Source of the DNA: Gammaproteobacteria bacterium | GTDB lineage: Bacteria > Pseudomonadota > Gammaproteobacteria > Pseudomonadales > Pseudohongiellaceae | NCBI GenBank assembly: GCA_041395725.1 | Contig: JAWKZW010000001.1 | Span: 2,108,001 to 2,172,000 of the forward strand | Reading direction: 5' to 3' | Length of the DNA: 64,000 nucleotides | Shown here: piece by piece, positions 61,081 through 64,000 of the stretch | Layout of the letters: the number at the start of each line of letters is the position of its first letter | Position numbering within the stretch: position 1 is the stretch's first letter | Made by a program: the position numbers and the translations under genes | The notes under the pieces: generated by a model | The model's database searches: none | Told to the model about the DNA's origin: nothing | What the model saw: only the letters and a program-made list of their open reading frames with translations

Positions 61081-61132
61081 AGGAACCTCTGGTTAATCAC
61101 CAGAGCATCGTGGTAACTAACCAGAGGTTCCT
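61081..61132. repeat. Variant copy of the GGAGCCTCTGA hairpin repeat
   Basis: AGGAACCTCTGGTTA (61081-61095) with TAACCAGAGGTTCCT (61118-61132), a perfect 15-bp stem. Compared with the copy at 51715 the stem carries compensatory changes that keep pairing. It lies just upstream of the PQQ dehydrogenase start. Confidence 0.75.
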
Positions 61133-61367
61133 CAAGCGGAGCATACAACAAATTGGGCCTTAGTAATAATACGGGGGCCGAATATTCACAGGTTTTGGAA
61201 AACAATCCGTAGCGGATAATGGCGGCATTGGCTGTATTTACTCTTTCCATCCGACTGCGTTCGTCTCTCATCGGCCACGCCAGCCCCCAGGCTGGACATT
61301 GTTGCCGCGCGGCGATACTTTAATTTCACTGTCTGTAAATCAATAACCATCAGCAGGGGACGAACTT

Positions 61368-62045
61368 ATGGCACGTAATAAGCAGATTATCGCCGCGGGT
61401 GTTGCCGCGCTTGGGGTCCTGGCGCTGCCAGGGTTGTCACTTTTTGCTCAACAGCAGGCTGAGGAAACGCCCGGGATGGGTTTTTTCATCACCAGCGTCG
61501 GTCTTGGCGACGGGGGCAATCTGGGTGGTCTGGCCGGGGCCGATGCCCACTGCCAGGCGCTGGCCGGGGCGGCGGGTGCCGGCCACCGCACCTGGGCTGC
61601 GTATCTGAGCACCCAGGGCCCCGGCGCGGTCAATGCCCGGGACCGCATCGGGTCAGGTCCGTGGGCTAACGCCAATGGGCTGGTCATGGCTACCAGTGTC
61701 GAGAGCCTGCATTACGACAATTCGAACTTCAATTGGGAATTTACCCTGGACGAGAACGGTAATCAGTTCGCCTCCCGTATCGATGGTGATCCTGATTTCA
61801 CCGTGCATGACGTCCTGACGGGCTCCCGGATAGACGGCACTGCCTATCCGGCCGGGCAGGATCAGACCTGTAACAACTGGACAAGCAACAGCGACGGCAG
61901 CGCCAGGGTGGGCCACGCGGACCGTTATTCCTTTACCACGCCCGGGTCACCCTGGAACTCAGCCCACGGTACGCCCGGCTGCACCCAGGAGAACCTTGTC
62001 AGTGTCGGTGGCGCCGGCCTGTTGTATTGTTTTGCCACCGACTGA
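61368..62045 (+). CDS. Secreted lectin-like conserved protein
   Basis: A 225-residue exported protein with a signal peptide (about 1-28, ending FAQ). The rest follows a recurrent bacterial family often labelled lectin: FFITSVGLGDGGNLGGLAGA, DAHCQALAGAAGAGHRTWAA, RDRIGSGPWANA, LTGSRIDGTAYPAGQDQTC, NNWTSNSDGSARVGHADR and WNSAHGTPGC. The four conserved Cys probably form two disulphides. The fold resembles a C-type-lectin or endostatin-like module. No partner gene is evident. Confidence 0.78.
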   Translation: MARNKQIIAAGVAALGVLALPGLSLFAQQQAEETPGMGFFITSVGLGDGGNLGGLAGADAHCQALAGAAGAGHRTWAAYLSTQGPGAVNARDRIGSGPWANANGLVMATSVESLHYDNSNFNWEFTLDENGNQFASRIDGDPDFTVHDVLTGSRIDGTAYPAGQDQTCNNWTSNSDGSARVGHADRYSFTTPGSPWNSAHGTPGCTQENLVSVGGAGLLYCFATD

Positions 62046-62119
62046 TCTGAGGCTGAGCGTATCGGTACAATCGCTTTTTTGCCAGACGATCTGACGGCAC
62101 GCCAGGCCTGTGAGCGAAC

Positions 62120-62400
62120 ATGAACGCACTCACTGTTCAGACTGAATGAGGGCTGCGCCTGGGTGCGTTTATTACTCTGTTCTGTGTGCTGGCGCTGCTG
62201 GAGGTGCTGTATCCACGGCGCCGGCTCGTCTATGGCAGGCTGCTTCGCTGGCGTGCAAACCTGCTGTTAAGTGCTTTGAATACAGTGTTGGCGAGGGCCG
62301 TACTGCCAGTTGCGGGCGTTGGGGCTGCCCTGCGGGCCGAAAGGCAGGGCATGGGGTTGTTCAACGGGCTCTCGTTGCCTGCCTGCCAGGGTTGGCAAAA
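62120..62400 (+). pseudogene. Broken sterol desaturase / fatty acid hydroxylase family gene
   Basis: From ATG 62120 the frame reads MNALTVQTE, hits TGA at 62147-62149, then continues in the same frame as family sequence: GLRLGAFITLFCVLALLEVL, YPRRRLVYGRLLRWRANLLL and ALRAERQGMGLFNGLSLPA. This is the N-terminal membrane part of the sterol desaturase superfamily (usually about 270-300 residues). Coding stops abruptly near 62385, where the katG terminator begins. It therefore has both an internal stop and loss of the catalytic His-rich domain. Confidence 0.7.
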
Positions 62401-62429
62401 AAAAACGGCGACCCATCCGGGTCGCCGTT
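62394..62429 (-). terminator. Rho-independent terminator of katG
   Basis: Stem AACGGCGACCC and GGGTCGCCGTT with a 4-base loop (about 62404-62429). On the minus strand it is followed by nine T residues, an excellent terminator for katG, although it lies about 140 bp beyond the katG stop. Confidence 0.85.
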
Positions 62430-62567
62430 ATCCAAAGTTCTTTCAGTTATCTTCCTGCCTGGCTGTTTACCTGCTGATCAGCAGGCTTCAGCGTATGTCT
62501 GCGGTTCACGGCTTGACCGGGAAGTCGCGATGGGAGCCCCGGTGGGGCTCCCCGCCTCCAGGAGTGA

Positions 62568-64000
62568 TTACCCTTCCAGATCGAAGCGATCCAGGGTCAT
62601 CACCTTGGTCCACGCAGCAACGAAGTCCTGCACGAACTGCTCCTGTGCATCGTCGGTAGCATAGAACTCGGCAACCGCCCGCAGTTCAGAGTTGGAACCG
62701 AAGATCAGGTCTACCGGGGTTGCCGTCCACTTGATTTGGCCGGTTGTCATGTCGGAGCCCTCGTAAAGGCCCGGCATGGCTGTCTGACTCCATTCGGTGG
62801 ACAGGTCCAGCAGGTTGACGAAGAAGTCGTTGCTCAGTGTGCCGGGCTGATCAGTGAAGACACCATGTCTGGCTCCGCCGGTATTGGCGTCCAGTGCTCG
62901 CATACCACCCACCAGAACTGTCATTTCAGGGATGGTCAGGTCAAGCAGTGCGGCCTTTTCGATCAGCATTTCTGCTGGCGAACGGCTGTTGCCGTTTTCG
63001 AAGTAGTTCCGGAACCCGTCGGCCTGTGGTTCAAGCACAGAGAAGGACTCTACATCGGTCATTTCCTGGGTAGCGTCACCACGGCCCGGGATGAAGGGCA
63101 CTTCGACTTCGAAGCCAGCGTCTTCGGCCGCCTTCTCAATAGCAGCGGCGCCACCAAGTACGATCAGGTCAGCCAGGGATACCTTCTTGCTACCCCGGCC
63201 ACCATTGAAGTCTTCCTGTATACCCTCCAGAACTTCAATCACCCGAGCCAGTTCCTGAGGGTCATTGGCTTCCCAGTTACGCTGCGGAGCAAGGCGAACT
63301 CGGCCGCCATTGGCACCACCGCGCATGTCGGTCTGCCGGTAAGTGGACGCGGACGCCCAGGCTGCCCGGACCAGTTCCGGCACTGTCAGGCCTGAATCCA
63401 GAATATCGGACTTCAGGCGTCGCACGTCGCGCTCATTGACCAGGTCGTAGTCCACTTCCGGAATCGGATCCTGCCAGACGTAAGTGTCTTCGGGTACCAG
63501 GTCTCCAAGATAACGGGAGCTGGGGCCCAGATCCCTGTGGGTCAGTTTGAACCAGGCGCGCGCGAAGGCGTCCTCGAACTCTGCCGGGTTTTCCAGCCAG
63601 CGGGAGGTGATTTCCCGGTAAGCCGGATCAACTTTGAGTGCCAGATCCGTGGTAAACATCATCGGGGCATGGCGCTGAGAAGGATCATGAGCATCCGGGA
63701 CAAGACTGGCTGCTGCACCGCCAGCGGGTTCCCACTGGACAGCACCTGCCGGGCTGCGGGTCTGAACCCACTCATAGGCGTAGAGGTTTTCCAGGTAATT
63801 ATGCGTCCAGGCTGCCGGATTGAATGTCCAGGCACCTTCAAGACCGCTGGTGATGGTGTCGGCACCCTTGCCGCTGCCGTAGCTGCTCAGCCAGCCTTTG
63901 CCCTGGGCTTCCAGTGACTCCGCTTCAGGCTCCGGGCCTACGTAGTCCGAGGGGCTGGCGGCACCGTGAGCTTTACCAAAGGTGTGACCGCCGGCGATCA
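62568..64000 (-). CDS. katG: Catalase-peroxidase, C-terminal part (runs off window)
   Basis: Breaks down hydrogen peroxide with catalase and peroxidase activity. The open frame continues past the internal Met at 63662 to the window edge, giving 477 residues of the usual 720-740. The visible N-terminal part has the proximal haem His in IAGGHTFGKAHGAASPSDYV, then LSSYGSGKGADTITSGLEGA, ENLYAYEWVQTRSPAGAVQW and PDAHDPSQRHAPMMFTTDLA. The C-terminal haem-free domain is complete to SLGSN-like FGSNSELRAVAEFYA. The N-terminal distal haem pocket is outside the window. Confidence 0.96.
   Translation of the reverse strand, partial: IAGGHTFGKAHGAASPSDYVGPEPEAESLEAQGKGWLSSYGSGKGADTITSGLEGAWTFNPAAWTHNYLENLYAYEWVQTRSPAGAVQWEPAGGAAASLVPDAHDPSQRHAPMMFTTDLALKVDPAYREITSRWLENPAEFEDAFARAWFKLTHRDLGPSSRYLGDLVPEDTYVWQDPIPEVDYDLVNERDVRRLKSDILDSGLTVPELVRAAWASASTYRQTDMRGGANGGRVRLAPQRNWEANDPQELARVIEVLEGIQEDFNGGRGSKKVSLADLIVLGGAAAIEKAAEDAGFEVEVPFIPGRGDATQEMTDVESFSVLEPQADGFRNYFENGNSRSPAEMLIEKAALLDLTIPEMTVLVGGMRALDANTGGARHGVFTDQPGTLSNDFFVNLLDLSTEWSQTAMPGLYEGSDMTTGQIKWTATPVDLIFGSNSELRAVAEFYATDDAQEQFVQDFVAAWTKVMTLDRFDLEG

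Overview
This window is chromosomal DNA from a gammaproteobacterium, most plausibly a marine or aquatic member of the Pseudomonadales/Cellvibrionales side of the class. That placement is inferred from gene order and protein character. The run fabA-fabB, (dsbD slot)-aroQ-accB-accC-prmA-DUF3426-dusB-fis-purH-purD is the Pseudomonas-type arrangement. The cAMP receptor protein is closest in character to Vfr, peptidoglycan recycling uses AmgK/MurU, and trpE lies apart from trpGDC. No plasmid, phage or rRNA genes were seen. The only RNA gene found is one tRNA-Thr.

Layout: 1-6.9 kb holds an aldo/keto reductase, a REP-associated tyrosine transposase (RAYT) with its repeat arrays, a GNAT-nitrilase fusion, and a secreted endonuclease/phosphatase-fold protein with a DUF5329 protein. 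7-18.7 kb carries amgK-murU-djlA, rpe-trpE, an RsgA-type GTPase, a HAD phosphatase, a small multidrug resistance exporter, a VOC protein, trpG-trpD-trpC and dgkA. 18.8-32.5 kb is more accessory: a Vfr/CRP regulator, CsaA, a MAPEG protein, a di-haem peroxidase with a Met/His-rich tail, a divergent serine hydrolase, a half-size GDT1 transporter, a PEP-CTERM protein, a large secreted C-type-lectin-like protein, a major facilitator permease and an OsmC protein. 32.7-46 kb is the conserved core: coq7, purD, purH, fis, dusB, a zinc-ribbon DUF3426 protein, prmA, accC, accB, aroQ, a lone DsbD alpha domain, fabB and fabA. 46.4-50.4 kb encodes nucleotide-sugar supply for exopolysaccharide (GDP-mannose and UDP-glucose). 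50.6-53.9 kb has DUF411, MOSC, GNAT and pgi. At 54 kb a tRNA-Thr gene is preceded by three 100-bp tandem units carrying copies of its 5' end, and is followed by a small island of short overlapping ORFs. 55.9-64 kb holds an outer-membrane barrel, an NHL propeller, a PQQ dehydrogenase, a lectin-like secreted protein, a dead sterol-desaturase gene and the C-terminal two thirds of katG.

The most unusual features are structural. They are the 100-bp tRNA-half tandem array, two long palindromic MITE-like elements (one splitting accB from accC, one just upstream of galU), a dispersed family of GGAGCCTCTGA hairpins, and a dsbD locus reduced to its periplasmic alpha domain. No clearly new multi-gene system such as a defence island or CRISPR array is visible. 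The best candidates for something undescribed are the small-ORF cluster beside the tRNA and the peroxidase/partner pair with the Met/His tail.

All calls come from reading the sequence and from remembered family features. No database search was run.
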